From Psychrobacter sp. M13 (GTDB lineage Bacteria; Pseudomonadota; Gammaproteobacteria; Pseudomonadales; Moraxellaceae): 64,000 bases of DNA. The notes under the pieces were generated by a model. The model was not told the origin of the DNA. It saw nothing but the letters and a program-made list of their open reading frames with translations, and made no database searches. A program made the translations under genes and the position numbers. The stretch covers positions 62,001 to 126,000 of the forward strand of contig NZ_CP132194.1 of assembly GCF_030718935.1 (NCBI RefSeq), written 5' to 3'. Of the stretch, positions 1 to 9,474 are shown in pieces (position 1 is the stretch's first letter; every line of letters begins with the position of its first letter).

Positions 1-174
1 ACCGAACGGCAGCGTTTTATGTGCTGCCGTCAAAGAGTTCATATTGAAGATACTACCACTAGCTGTGCGTTTACCGTGGAACTTGCTACCGTAATAACTG
101 GTATTAGCAGCAAATGTGGCGGTACTCAAAAGCAGTGATAACGTGACAACTAAAGACTTGATTAAATAAGACAT
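1..174 (-). CDS. RlpA-like double-psi beta-barrel protein, 5' part only
   Basis: The reverse strand opens with ATG at 174 and reads without a stop to the window edge (58 residues). Residues 1-22 look like a signal peptide (short basic start, long Leu/Val/Ser core, cleavage after TFA). The mature start [16 protein letters not shown], followed by [16 protein letters not shown], is the opening of the RlpA-type double-psi beta-barrel, a fold found in exported septal-ring or cell-wall proteins, some of them lytic transglycosylases. The rest lies outside the window, so a SPOR domain or catalytic activity cannot be judged. Family call is firm; exact role is inference. Confidence 0.8.
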   Translation of the reverse strand, partial: MSYLIKSLVVTLSLLLSTATFAANTSYYGSKFHGKRTASGSIFNMNSLTAAHKTLPFG

Positions 175-395
175 TTAATACCTTTTTACGATTAATGAAA
201 TAGACAGATATTTTTGCCTATAATATTCACACTCCCTATGAGTATGAATAATATAGATATTTTACTATAAAAATCTTGTTGTGTCCTCACAGCTCTGTAA
301 ACGACAATTAAGCGGCTCTATTTATTTAGTTGATTCATTGAGTTACTCTATATCTAATAGAGGTAGCCGCCAAAATTATGCATAAGGAAAAAATA

Positions 396-1409
396 ATGGC
401 CGAAAAAAACTACTACGAAATATTAGGAGTCAAAAAAGACGCCACAGATAGCGATATTAAGAAAAAATATCGTAAGCTCGTCCGCCAATATCACCCCGAC
501 GTTAGTGATGACCCTGATGCGGATAATAAAATCGCTGAGATTAATAACGCTTATGAAACTATCAGAGATAAAGACAAACGACGCGAGTATGACGCTATGC
601 TCAATAACCCATTCGCAGGTCAAAGCAGTGGCGGATTTGGTGGACAAGCAGGTGCTGGGCAAGGCGGCTTTAATTGGGAAGATATAAAAGGTCAGTTCGG
701 TGAAGGGGAGGCCTTTGGTGACGGTGGCTTTCGTTTTGATGACATATTCTCAGCCTTTGGTCGCGGCGCGCGTGGCGGCTCCAATGAACAAGCAGGTGGT
801 CGTACGCAACAAGGCTTTGATCAGTTCGGTGGTGGCTTTGGCGCTCAGAACAGCAAAGGTCAAGACCAACATGCCGAAATCAACGTTGATTTGGCATCCG
901 TCTATAATGGTGATGACTACAGTATTAAACTAAATGTACCCACGCGAAAGCCCAATGGTAGTGTCGACTATGACAATAAAACGCTAAAAATAAAAATACC
1001 TAAAGGCATCACAGATGGTAAGCAGATTCGCCTGAGTGGACAGGGAGCGGCGGGTAGTGGTAACGGTAAAAACGGCGATCTATTCTTAAAGGTAAAAATC
1101 ACTCATAACAACAATATCCGTTTAGAAGGCGCTGATGTTTATCAAACAGTAAACATTACCCCGTGGGAGGCCGCTCTCGGTGAAAAAATCAATGTCACCA
1201 CGCCAGCAGGGACTTTGGGTGTTAGCATCCCAAGTAACAGTAAGTCGGGCAGTAATCTGCGTCTTAAGGGCAAAGGCATTCCCGCTAAGCAAGCCGGTGA
1301 TCTGTATTTAACCTTAAATATTATAAACCCTGAGGTCAGTAGTGATACAGATAAACAAGCTTATGAGCAATTAAAACAAGCTTTTGCTGATGCTGGTATT
1401 AGCCGCTGA
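396..1409 (+). CDS. cbpA: DnaJ-class co-chaperone CbpA (curved DNA-binding protein)
   Basis: A J domain covers residues 1-70 with the HPD motif at 33-35 that stimulates DnaK ATPase. A Gly/Phe-rich linker follows (about 75-165), then two beta-sandwich C-terminal domains without the DnaJ zinc-finger cysteines, which is the CbpA layout. I chose the ATG at 396 rather than the in-frame ATG at 378 because AAGGA at 384-388 sits at good spacing before it and the protein then starts MAEKNYYEILG, as in the family. The modulator gene cbpM lies 60 bp downstream on the same strand, as in other gammaproteobacteria, so the two are probably co-transcribed. CbpA acts with DnaK in the cytoplasm and can bind the nucleoid. 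Confidence 0.93.
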   Translation: MAEKNYYEILGVKKDATDSDIKKKYRKLVRQYHPDVSDDPDADNKIAEINNAYETIRDKDKRREYDAMLNNPFAGQSSGGFGGQAGAGQGGFNWEDIKGQFGEGEAFGDGGFRFDDIFSAFGRGARGGSNEQAGGRTQQGFDQFGGGFGAQNSKGQDQHAEINVDLASVYNGDDYSIKLNVPTRKPNGSVDYDNKTLKIKIPKGITDGKQIRLSGQGAAGSGNGKNGDLFLKVKITHNNNIRLEGADVYQTVNITPWEAALGEKINVTTPAGTLGVSIPSNSKSGSNLRLKGKGIPAKQAGDLYLTLNIINPEVSSDTDKQAYEQLKQAFADAGISR

Positions 1410-1469
1410 TAAAGATAGTGATGCGAAAAATTAGTGAAACGTTAGCATAACCGCAACGAGGATAATAAT

Positions 1470-1793
1470 ATGAAACACTCACCCGAACTAACCGATCTCA
1501 TTATGAGCTTTGATGAGCTAGTCTCTGCTTGTGGTCAAGAGCCGCAATGGGTCATTGCGCTAATCGAAGAAAATATTATCGAATATGATGTACCTGAGCA
1601 ACAGCAGTTTACAGGCTATCAGTTGACGACCGTACGTCGTGCTTCGCGTCTGAGTCGTGACTTTGAGGCCAGCGTGCCTGCTATTGGCTTGATATTAGAG
1701 CTATTGGATGAAGTTGAGCAACTGCGTCAGTATAAGCGCCAATTGGATATGCAAGCACCAGTTATTGAAGTCAATATTGAGCATTTAAAATAA
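1470..1793 (+). CDS. cbpM: Chaperone modulatory protein CbpM
   Basis: A 107-residue protein with a MerR-like helical N-terminus (sequence ELVSACGQEPQWVIALIEENIIE), a middle part RRASRLSRDFEASVPAIGLILELLDEVE and a C-terminal coiled segment. This is the CbpM/YccV-like pattern. CbpM binds the J domain of CbpA and inhibits both its co-chaperone and its DNA-binding activity. Its place directly after cbpA supports the call. An AACGAGGA ribosome site precedes the ATG. A strong hairpin terminator follows. Confidence 0.88.
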   Translation: MKHSPELTDLIMSFDELVSACGQEPQWVIALIEENIIEYDVPEQQQFTGYQLTTVRRASRLSRDFEASVPAIGLILELLDEVEQLRQYKRQLDMQAPVIEVNIEHLK

Positions 1794-1818
1794 CCTAGTC
1801 CGATAATTTTAAATTTCA

Positions 1819-1859
1819 GACACAAAAAAAGGGCATTGATTGCCCTTTTTTTTGTGTCT
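1819..1859. terminator. Bidirectional terminator between cbpM and sstT
   Basis: A long inverted repeat (GACACAAAAAAAGGGCA, short loop, then its complement with a T-run) ends the cbpAM unit on the plus strand. It can equally serve the minus-strand sstT gene, whose stop codon is just downstream. Confidence 0.85.
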
Positions 1860-1902
1860 ATAACTGCTGAATTAGTGACTGTTAGTCAGTTAATAAAACC
1901 AG

Positions 1903-3108
1903 CTAACGCGCATATTTCGGATCAGCGGCTGCGGTAAATAACACATCTGTTGATGAGTTCAGCGCAGTCTCTGCTGAATCTTGTATTACCCCGATAATAA
2001 AGCCGATAGCGACCACTTGAATAGCAATATCGTTAGGAATACTAAATAGGCTTGCTGCTAATGGAATAAGTAGCAATGAACCGCCAGCTACACCAGACGC
2101 TCCGCAAGCACTAATCGTCGCTACTAAGCTGAGCAGCAATGCTGAGGCAAAGCTGACCTCAATGCCTAAAGTATGAGCTGCGGCGAGGGTGAGTACGTTA
2201 ATAGTAATTGCCGCACCTGCCATATTTATGGTCGCGCCAAGCGGAATGGTCACTGAGTAAGTATCTTTATTCAAGCCTAATTTATTGGCAAGATTCATAT
2301 TGACTGGAATGTTCGCCGCAGAGCTACGAGTAAAAAACGCGGTAATGCCAGATTCACGTAGACAAGTAAAGACCAGCGGATATGGGTTTTTGCCGGTCTT
2401 GATAAAGACGATAATAGGATTAGCAATCAAGGCGATAAATACCATACAGCCAATCAATACCATCAAAATCCGTGCGTAGCCTGCCAGTGCAGCAAAACCC
2501 GTTTCAGCGACAGTGTTGGCGACTAGACCTAAGATACCAAAAGGGGCTAGAGCAATAACCCATTTGACCACTTGTGAGATAGCTTCAGAAAAATCAACGA
2601 CAGCAGCACGTGTGGTTGCGCTGGCTTTACGGAGCGCAAAACCGATGATAATTGCCCATGCCAATATACCAATATAGTTGGCGTTAGCGACGGCATTGAC
2701 AGGATTAGCCACAAGGCTAAGCAGTAGATTACCTAAGACTTCTTTTAGATCGGCGGGCGGTATCTGCGTCACGGCATCAGCACTCACTAATACTAAGCTG
2801 GTAGGGAATAAAAAGCTGGCACCCACCGCCGTCAATGCCGCCAAAAACGTGCCAAAGATATACATAATCAGCACGGGCTTTACGTAGACTTCACCATCAC
2901 TACGATGTTGGCAGATAGCGGCCATCACTAAGATAAAGACCAGCACAGGCGCAACCGCTTTTAGTGCTCCGACGAACAGTGTACCTAGCAGGCCTAGGGC
3001 AATACCGACATTTGGCGCCAGCCAACCAACCAACGTGCCCACTATCAAACCGATAATAATAAGCGGTACTAGACCAATGCGCTTATACATTGCAACCAAT
3101 GAATACAT
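1903..3108 (-). CDS. sstT: Serine/threonine:Na+ symporter SstT, copy 1
   Basis: A 401-residue very hydrophobic protein of the dicarboxylate/amino acid:cation symporter (DAACS) family. The SstT signatures are present: [24 protein letters not shown] near the N-terminus, [18 protein letters not shown] and [13 protein letters not shown] for the HP1/TM7 substrate and sodium site, and the HP2 loop [11 protein letters not shown]. SstT takes up serine and threonine with Na+. A second copy lies just upstream (3645-4847, same strand), with 48 of the first 60 residues identical. This copy has Cys in the HP2 loop (SACGASG) where the other has Gly (SAGGTSG), a possible selectivity difference. Neither copy is visibly damaged. 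Confidence 0.92.
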   Translation of the reverse strand: MYSLVAMYKRIGLVPLIIIGLIVGTLVGWLAPNVGIALGLLGTLFVGALKAVAPVLVFILVMAAICQHRSDGEVYVKPVLIMYIFGTFLAALTAVGASFLFPTSLVLVSADAVTQIPPADLKEVLGNLLLSLVANPVNAVANANYIGILAWAIIIGFALRKASATTRAAVVDFSEAISQVVKWVIALAPFGILGLVANTVAETGFAALAGYARILMVLIGCMVFIALIANPIIVFIKTGKNPYPLVFTCLRESGITAFFTRSSAANIPVNMNLANKLGLNKDTYSVTIPLGATINMAGAAITINVLTLAAAHTLGIEVSFASALLLSLVATISACGASGVAGGSLLLIPLAASLFSIPNDIAIQVVAIGFIIGVIQDSAETALNSSTDVLFTAAADPKYAR

Positions 3109-3306
3109 TCTTACTCCTACAACTTAATGAATAATAAAAGAGATCAAGCTATTCTCTATTTTTTGCCTTACTAGCCTCGTACTTATATATATAAAGGTAA
3201 GATTCGTAAAACAGAATAAAAATCGGTGAATTATAACCAAAAAAAGAGCCGTTAAGCCCTTTTTTATTTTTATAGCTATTCATTTGAAGAGATTGATTGG
3301 TTATTG

Positions 3307-3628
3307 GGGTCTGTTGAACATTTGATCATGGCACTGACAGTGACTATTTTTTAGGCGATTCTAGATTAAAAATATCTAGTTTAGTCATTCTAAGCGGATC
3401 TTTTTAATGACGAATCGGCAAAAAAGAGTCCTGTCCCACTCGAGCACAGCTCTCGTCTTGCGAACGGGCAAAGCAGTGCTTTGCTCGATCCGTTCTCAGG
3501 GCTGATGCTAAAATTGCCCTATTCGTTGTAAAAGTCTAGCTAAGGCATCTGCATTACCTGCGATTTTTACTTAGACTAGAACTATTTTAGCTATCAGCAG
3601 TGCTCACTTATAAATGTTCAACAGACCC
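3307..3628. mobile_element. MITE-like element with 17-bp perfect terminal inverted repeats
   Basis: GGGTCTGTTGAACATTT at 3307-3323 is repeated exactly inverted at 3612-3628. Homology continues imperfectly inward on both sides. The 322-bp interior has no ORF of note but holds a perfect hairpin (GCAAAGCA G TGCTTTGC, 3468-3484) inside a wider GAACGG...CCGTTC pair. Size, perfect ends and lack of a transposase fit a miniature inverted-repeat transposable element moved in trans by an IS transposase elsewhere in the genome. No clear target duplication is visible. It lies between the two sstT copies. Confidence 0.75.
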
Positions 3629-3644
3629 TACCTCTCAAATGATA

Positions 3645-4847
3645 TTAGCGTGCGTATTTAGGGTCAGCAGCGGCAGTAAACAGTACGTCTGTTGACGAGT
3701 TCAATGCGGTCTCTGCCGAGTCTTGCAGGACACTAATAATAAAGCCGATAGCGACCACTTGTAGCGCAATATCATCAGGAATATTGAATAAACTGGCCGC
3801 CAAAGGAATGAGTAGTAATGAGCCACCAGCGACGCCAGAGGTACCTCCAGCACTGACCGTAGCGACTAGACTTAGCAGTAATGCTGAGCCAAAGCTGACT
3901 TCAATACCCAAAGTATGAGCTGCTGCAAGGGTGAGCACATTAATGGTGATCGCCGCACCTGCCATATTAATAGTGGCGCCTAATGGCAGGGTGACTGAAT
4001 AAGTATTTTCATGTAAGCCTAATTTGCTGGCTAGATTCATATTAATGGGGATGTTAGCGGCTGAACTGCGAGTAAAAAACGCGGTAATCCCAGATTCACG
4101 TAAGCAGGTGAATACTAGCGGATATGGGTTTTTACCAGTCTTGAGATACACAAGGATAGGGTTAGTCACCAATGCAATAAACAACATACAGCCTATCAAT
4201 ACTAGCAAAATTCGTGCATAGCCCAACAGCGCAGCGAAGCCTGTATCAGCGACGGTATTGGCTACTAAGCCCAAGATACCAAAAGGTGCTAGGGCAATAA
4301 CCCATTTGACTACTTTTGAGATGGCATCTGCAAAGTCATTGACAGCGCTGCGAGTTGTCTCGCTGGCTTGTCGTAACGCAAAGCCGATAATAACCGCCCA
4401 AGCTAATATACCAATATAATTAGCATTGGCTAGGGCATCAACTGGGTTGGCGACGAGACTGAGCAGCAAGTTATTTAATACTTCTTTTAAGTTTGCAGGC
4501 GGTACTTGCTCGATGGTAGCATTCACCAAAGTCAATTCAGTTGGGAATAAAAAGCTGGCACCAACAGCGACTAGAGCGGCCACAAAAGTGCCTATCAGAT
4601 ATAAAAATAGCACGGGTTTTACATAGACTTTATTACCGCTACGATGCTGACAGATAGCAGCCATAACTAAGAAAAACACCAGTATAGGGGCAACGGCTTT
4701 TAAAGCGCCGACGAACAGCGTCCCCAAAATACCTAAGGCAATGCCAATACTTGGTGCCAGCCATCCTATCAAAGTACCCAGTACTAAACCGATAACAATC
4801 AGCGGTACCAATCCGATTCGTTGATACATCGCTATTAATGAATGCAT
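3645..4847 (-). CDS. sstT: Serine/threonine:Na+ symporter SstT, copy 2
   Basis: A 400-residue paralogue of the downstream SstT, with the same DAACS-family signatures ([50 protein letters not shown]). Start at ATG 4847 is preceded on its strand by a purine-rich TGAGGT site. The two copies are conserved over their whole length, so this is a tandem gene duplication followed by divergence. The intervening DNA (3109-3644) contains the MITE, so copy 1 probably has its own promoter or is read through the element. Which copy keeps the classical Ser/Thr activity cannot be said from sequence. Confidence 0.9.
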   Translation of the reverse strand: MHSLIAMYQRIGLVPLIVIGLVLGTLIGWLAPSIGIALGILGTLFVGALKAVAPILVFFLVMAAICQHRSGNKVYVKPVLFLYLIGTFVAALVAVGASFLFPTELTLVNATIEQVPPANLKEVLNNLLLSLVANPVDALANANYIGILAWAVIIGFALRQASETTRSAVNDFADAISKVVKWVIALAPFGILGLVANTVADTGFAALLGYARILLVLIGCMLFIALVTNPILVYLKTGKNPYPLVFTCLRESGITAFFTRSSAANIPINMNLASKLGLHENTYSVTLPLGATINMAGAAITINVLTLAAAHTLGIEVSFGSALLLSLVATVSAGGTSGVAGGSLLLIPLAASLFNIPDDIALQVVAIGFIISVLQDSAETALNSSTDVLFTAAADPKYAR

Positions 4848-4960
4848 TTTTACCTCAGTAGTTTAAGTAGCAAAAAACATAGACTTATTTAACGGGCGAT
4901 ATTAGCATTTTTTGACATGTTAACCCATAACTAGACTTTTAAATCATTGAAACGCAGACG

Positions 4961-4985
4961 AAAAAAAACGCCATGACTGGCGTTT
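4961..4985 (-). terminator. Terminator of pepA-holC
   Basis: On the minus strand an AAACGCC/GGCGTTT stem with a short CAGTCAT-type loop runs straight into eight T residues. It lies 28 bp after the holC stop codon. Confidence 0.85.
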
Positions 4986-5012
4986 AATTTTTACACTATT
5001 TGCAATAGAAGA

Positions 5013-5489
5013 CTAAACTTTGAAATGGGTAAGCTCATGCCCTAATTGCTGATAATGCTTATACTTAGCCCGTCCTGCTCCTACGCTGACCGTATCCGGT
5101 TTGATAATCTCTAGGATACGGGTTATCGACACGTTATGAGTCGCACCTATAAAGTCCGTAACGGTACGAGCAGTGATATTAAGGACTATACCCTTGAACT
5201 GCTCGGGCAAATAATCACCTAGTAGCACAGGCGCAAGCAGATCATCAACAGTATTTGTCGTTAGTAACTGATGCGGGATAAAACTAACGGCATCGTGCGA
5301 CCACAGCGCCTCATCAAGCTCGCTGAGCAGCGATGACTCATCACTCAATACGAGTATCGACTGTTTGCTTTTATGAAGCGCAGTCTGTACTAACTGCACC
5401 ATAAAGCCCAAAATATCTTGAGCTTTAGGATCGCTGAGTACATAAAAGCTAACAGGTAGCTGGGTCACCGTTGTCTGATCCGTTGCCAT
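5013..5489 (-). CDS. holC: DNA polymerase III chi subunit HolC
   Basis: A 158-residue protein with the chi-subunit layout: VSFYVLSDPKAQDILGFMVQLVQTALHKSKQSILVLSDE at the start, then DEALWSHDAVSFIPHQLL, then a beta strand and LNITARTV. Chi pairs with psi in the clamp-loader complex and binds SSB at the replication fork. The gene starts 6 bp after pepA ends, the conserved pepA-holC order of many gammaproteobacteria, so it is probably translated from the same mRNA. The C-terminal tail (KYKHYQQLGHELTHFKV) matches the usual HYRQ-QGH region of the family. Confidence 0.88.
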   Translation of the reverse strand: MATDQTTVTQLPVSFYVLSDPKAQDILGFMVQLVQTALHKSKQSILVLSDESSLLSELDEALWSHDAVSFIPHQLLTTNTVDDLLAPVLLGDYLPEQFKGIVLNITARTVTDFIGATHNVSITRILEIIKPDTVSVGAGRAKYKHYQQLGHELTHFKV

Positions 5490-5495
5490 TATCTA

Positions 5496-7139
5496 TTACG
5501 CTATTGAAGCATTTTTTAGATACTGCATAAATAGCGGCACCGGACGACCTGTAGCGGCTTTGTCTTTACCTGAGATCCACGCCGTACCAGCGATATCCAA
5601 ATGCGCCCACGCTTGACCTTCCTCTATAAAGCGCGATAAGAAGCAAGCGGCGGTGACAGCGCCTGCGCCTTTGCCACCGATGTTCTGTATATCAGCAATA
5701 GGCGAATCAATCAACGACTGATACTCATCATCCAACGGCATGTGCCAAACGAGATCACCAGACTGATTACTAGCGTTTTCTAAGCCAAACAACACATCTT
5801 CATCGTTACTGAATACGGCTGAGCGCACATGACCAAGCGCGACGACGCAAGCACCTGTTAGCGTTGCTACATCGATGATCGCTTTTGGCTGATAGTACTG
5901 CTGTACGTAGCAAAGCGTGTCGCATAGTACTAGGCGACCTTCAGCGTCTGTATTGAGGATTTCGACCGATTTGCCGTTCATCGCTCTGATAATATCGCCA
6001 GGACGCGTGGCTTCCCCTGATGGCATATTCTCAGCACAAGCCAATGCGCCGACGACATTGATAGGTAGACGTGATTCGCATAGCGCTTTTAGCGTACCGA
6101 GTACTGCAGCAGAACCACCCATATCAAACTTCATCTCATCCATAGCCGCGCCTGGCTTGATTGAGATACCACCTGAATCAAAGGTAACGCCTTTACCAAC
6201 CAACACAATAGGCGCATCATCATTGACCGCTTGAATAGCTTGATCGGTAGCTTTATCCGCTTTTTTACCAGCGCCTTTTAATGGTAATTTATCGGCTATG
6301 GCTTTTAGGCCACCGCTAACTTTTGCTGCGCTACTAGTCGTCTTAGCACCGAACTTTGATTTGCCTTGATATTCCATGATGACCAGCTGGCCCTCGCGGG
6401 TCGAGCCTTGTGACACAGATAGGAAACAATTCATGCCTAGCGCTGCCATTTCTGCTTCGCCAAGTACAGTGACCTTTAGTACATCAGAATGTGCTTTGGC
6501 AAGCTCTTGTGCTTGCTCTGCCATGTACGCCGGGAAGCAGATGTTGCCTGGCTCATTAGCCACATCACGAGTTAGGCTTTGACCTGCAAATACTGACTCA
6601 GCAAAGTCTAGCGCTGGCTGCAAAGTAGCATCAGCCAATAGATAGATATCAGTCAATACAGGGGTGTTTTGCTCAGACTTGTATTTATCGAAACGATAAG
6701 TCGCTGCTAATAAATTCAGTGCGAATTGACCGAATTCATTTTCCTCTAAGCTGTCATTTAGCGCTACAGTAATTGAGCTAACGCGCTTTTGTGTAGCACT
6801 ATAAATCGTCTTAGCAATTTTTTGTAGCGTCGCATTATTTAGCTTGTCGACATTACCCACACCTACTAGCAATAATTGTAGCGGATTTTGCTTAGTGGTT
6901 TTTTTATCACCTGCTAACGCATAATCTGCAACCGTTTCACAAGCCTTACCTGTAAAATGGGACACGTCGATCAATTGCTCGATACGCTCTTGATAGTCGG
7001 TTAATACAGCCTCTGCTAAGATATTTTTATTATTATCGACTAGCACCACTAAGCAGGCTGAGTCTTTATCCTTAGCTTCTTTTTTGAGTATTTTTTGAGT
7101 ATGGGTTTTTGGTAGCTGTTGGGTGAGCTTAATATTCAT
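5496..7139 (-). CDS. pepA: Leucyl aminopeptidase PepA (M17 family)
   Basis: Cytosolic zinc/manganese aminopeptidase. The C-terminal catalytic domain has VGKGVTFDSGGISIKP, the MKFDMGGSAAV stretch and the M17 signature NTDAEGRL (396-403), which supplies metal ligands. An N-terminal macro-like domain precedes it. In several bacteria PepA is also a DNA-binding accessory protein in site-specific recombination. At 547 residues it is about 45 longer than the E. coli enzyme. The extra length is a Lys/Ala-rich insert (about residues 255-300) between the domain carrying MEYQGKSKFG and APIVLVGKG. holC follows directly. An ATG start at 7139 is preceded by CAAGGAC. Confidence 0.94.
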   Translation of the reverse strand: MNIKLTQQLPKTHTQKILKKEAKDKDSACLVVLVDNNKNILAEAVLTDYQERIEQLIDVSHFTGKACETVADYALAGDKKTTKQNPLQLLLVGVGNVDKLNNATLQKIAKTIYSATQKRVSSITVALNDSLEENEFGQFALNLLAATYRFDKYKSEQNTPVLTDIYLLADATLQPALDFAESVFAGQSLTRDVANEPGNICFPAYMAEQAQELAKAHSDVLKVTVLGEAEMAALGMNCFLSVSQGSTREGQLVIMEYQGKSKFGAKTTSSAAKVSGGLKAIADKLPLKGAGKKADKATDQAIQAVNDDAPIVLVGKGVTFDSGGISIKPGAAMDEMKFDMGGSAAVLGTLKALCESRLPINVVGALACAENMPSGEATRPGDIIRAMNGKSVEILNTDAEGRLVLCDTLCYVQQYYQPKAIIDVATLTGACVVALGHVRSAVFSNDEDVLFGLENASNQSGDLVWHMPLDDEYQSLIDSPIADIQNIGGKGAGAVTAACFLSRFIEEGQAWAHLDIAGTAWISGKDKAATGRPVPLFMQYLKNASIA

Positions 7140-7302
7140 ATAGGGTTGTCCTTGTAAGCTTGTTAGAGTGATTATTGAATCAATTGGGCAGTGATGTGAT
7201 GGCAGTGTAGCATATCAAAATAGCAGCGCACCGTCAGCGAGGGATAATGATTTTGGCTAGGTTTGCTGGCTACTTTGGCAATTATAGCTAAACATCAGCT
7301 TG

Positions 7303-7908
7303 TTAGCCGTTGATTACGGTATCAGTCGACATCAAAGCGGCAAATCTATCTTGCAATGCAGCCATAGCCGTATCGTGTACTACGTTGGCGGCCAGCGTTT
7401 CACCTTGAGCACTAGGTAAGTCGCGAGTAGCACAAGCATCATGACAAACAAAATTCTCAAAGCCTAAATCAAAGGCAGCTCTTACGCTTGAGCTGACACA
7501 CATATGACTCATAAACCCAGCAAAGACAATTTGCGACTTGCCAGTAGCTTCGATAAGCGCTTGTAACGGAGTATCATAGAAGGCATTAGGATGCATCTTA
7601 GTAATGGTTTTTTCACTATCTAATGGTTGCAAGCTGTCCACTATAGTAACTTTGTCTGACAAAGGATCAAAAATATTACCCTTGTCTTCACCATGATGGG
7701 CGATATGAAAAATAGGCGTGTTGTTATCTCTAGCTTTATCTAACAGCAAACGCGCATTGGCAGTGGCTTTAGTACCAGCTGCGCCTAAGGGCATTTTACC
7801 ATTGACATATTCATTCTGAAAATCAATCAGTACCACAGCGCAGTTTGACCAATCAAGTTTATTATACTGGCCGCCAGCCAATTCAAGTAGAGTTGCAGGA
7901 CTAGACAT
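7303..7908 (-). CDS. Isochorismatase-family cysteine hydrolase
   Basis: A 201-residue alpha/beta enzyme of the isochorismatase-like superfamily. The catalytic triad can be read as Asp29 (VVLIDFQNEY), Lys104 (TKMHPNAF) and Cys137 (GFMSHMCVSSSVRAAFDLGF). The family includes nicotinamidases, ureido hydrolases and isochorismatases; the substrate cannot be told here. The start is placed at ATG 7908, with GGAG 8 bp upstream, giving MSSPATLLEL. A longer reading frame to 8043 exists but its N-terminus has no family similarity. The gene sits between pepA and lptF, which are usually direct divergent neighbours, so it is an insertion into that junction. Confidence 0.85.
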   Translation of the reverse strand: MSSPATLLELAGGQYNKLDWSNCAVVLIDFQNEYVNGKMPLGAAGTKATANARLLLDKARDNNTPIFHIAHHGEDKGNIFDPLSDKVTIVDSLQPLDSEKTITKMHPNAFYDTPLQALIEATGKSQIVFAGFMSHMCVSSSVRAAFDLGFENFVCHDACATRDLPSAQGETLAANVVHDTAMAALQDRFAALMSTDTVING

Positions 7909-8199
7909 AGTGTTCTCCAGATGGTGTGTGAGGTAAAGATAGATTCTAACAACTAATGAGCCGCTTATCAGTGCTTGATACCAACAACACACAAACCGTT
8001 TTAAATGCGCTACAGTACAGAGTGACGTAATGTATTCAAACACATTTTACCGTCATTTTTTACAAAAACATGGTAGCATTAGCGGCTATGCCTGAATGCC
8101 ATATCCACAAGCATAGCTTGCATCATTTAGTTGGTTCGACAGACGCTCAGCTACGTTATTAATGCTGTTACCCTAAGCTTTTTATTAAGAGTCCTTATC

Positions 8200-9474
8200 G
8201 TGATATTACGCCGTTATATGACCAATCAAGTTGCCTCGACCACCGCTTTGGTATTGGGGTTTTTGGTCGTAATGATGCTTGGCGGACGTCTGATACGTTA
8301 TTTTGGCATCGCCGCTGAAGGTAATTTGGATATCAGCTTATTGTTTAGCATTATTGGCTATAATCTACCTTACTTTTTAGAGCTTATCCTGCCGTTAGCG
8401 TTTTTTATCGCCTTAATGCTAGTGTTTGGGCGATTGTATGTCGATCAAGAAATGGCCGTTATCAATGGTAGTGGGGTCTCACGTGGTAAGCTGGCTCGGT
8501 TGATGACCCCATTGATTTTGGCGCTGTTCGTAGGCGAAGCCGCCTTATCGGTAGTCGCTAAGCCTTGGGGCGTGCGCTCCTCAGAAACTATCTGGCAGCA
8601 GCAAGCTTTGAGTAGTGCTTTTGATCTTATTCGTCCTAATGAGTTTGTCAGTAGTGGCAATTACCATCTGTATGTCGGTAGCTTGAGCGACGACAAAAAA
8701 CAGCTGCAAGATGTAGTTTTGATCCAGACCAAAGAGACGGTTGAAAATGAAGAACCGCTTAGCAGTGATGATGCTGAGCTGGCAAGGCAACTGGCTAATA
8801 CTGAGATGCCGCAAGAGTTGACGACTACTATCGACAACAGCGATCAAGCCATCACTAAAGACACCATCACTCTTGCCAAGCGTGCTGAGCAAGTTGATAA
8901 CGGTGCTGGCGGTATCACGCAGTTGGATCTGTTTCAGGGTCGACGCTATGAAGTCGGCGCAGGCAGTCTAAAGTATAATCAAATTGGCTTTGATCGTTAT
9001 CGGATTACCTTAACTGAGTCCTCTAAAGAGATAGTGACTGAGGATAATACCGAAACCCAAGCTATTGGCCCTTTATGGCAAGCTGCTACAGGTAGCGCGT
9101 CAGTTAATAGTACTAGTGCTATGCGGGCCGCGCAAGGTGAGCTGGGTTATCGATTTGCGCTGCCTTGGCTGATGATCATCGCGCCGATGCTAGCTGTACC
9201 TTTATCTCAAGTAAGGCCTCGTCAAGGGCGCTGGCTACGCTTATTCCCCTCAGTATTATTATTTGTCAGCTGTGCATTAGGCATTATTTCGCTCAAAAAC
9301 GCAGTGGGTCAAGGCAGTGTTAGCGTTTGGGCTTATGCTTGGCTGATCGTAGGGTTTATGGCGTTGGCACTATATATGAATTGGAGCAGCCGTATAGGAC
9401 ATCGATTACGGGTACGACGAGAGGGTACTGAGCCCTCTCTAACAACCGATCATTCAAACGGAGGGAACTATTAG
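8200..9474 (+). CDS. lptF: LPS export ABC transporter permease LptF
   Basis: An inner-membrane permease of the LptB2FG complex, which extracts lipopolysaccharide for transport to the outer membrane. Six hydrophobic segments are arranged three at each end around a periplasmic beta-jellyroll domain (about residues 110-320). I place the start at GTG 8200 (VILRRYMTNQVASTTALVLG), which aligns with the normal LptF N-terminus. A TTG 23 codons upstream is in frame but adds residues foreign to the family. The stop overlaps the lptG start by one base (TAGTG), so the two genes are translationally coupled. Confidence 0.92.
   Translation: MILRRYMTNQVASTTALVLGFLVVMMLGGRLIRYFGIAAEGNLDISLLFSIIGYNLPYFLELILPLAFFIALMLVFGRLYVDQEMAVINGSGVSRGKLARLMTPLILALFVGEAALSVVAKPWGVRSSETIWQQQALSSAFDLIRPNEFVSSGNYHLYVGSLSDDKKQLQDVVLIQTKETVENEEPLSSDDAELARQLANTEMPQELTTTIDNSDQAITKDTITLAKRAEQVDNGAGGITQLDLFQGRRYEVGAGSLKYNQIGFDRYRITLTESSKEIVTEDNTETQAIGPLWQAATGSASVNSTSAMRAAQGELGYRFALPWLMIIAPMLAVPLSQVRPRQGRWLRLFPSVLLFVSCALGIISLKNAVGQGSVSVWAYAWLIVGFMALALYMNWSSRIGHRLRVRREGTEPSLTTDHSNGGNY

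Noticed and set aside
8131..8199. Upstream TTG start for LptF
   Set aside because: The 23 extra residues do not match the family, and GTG 8200 aligns with the usual LptF N-terminus.
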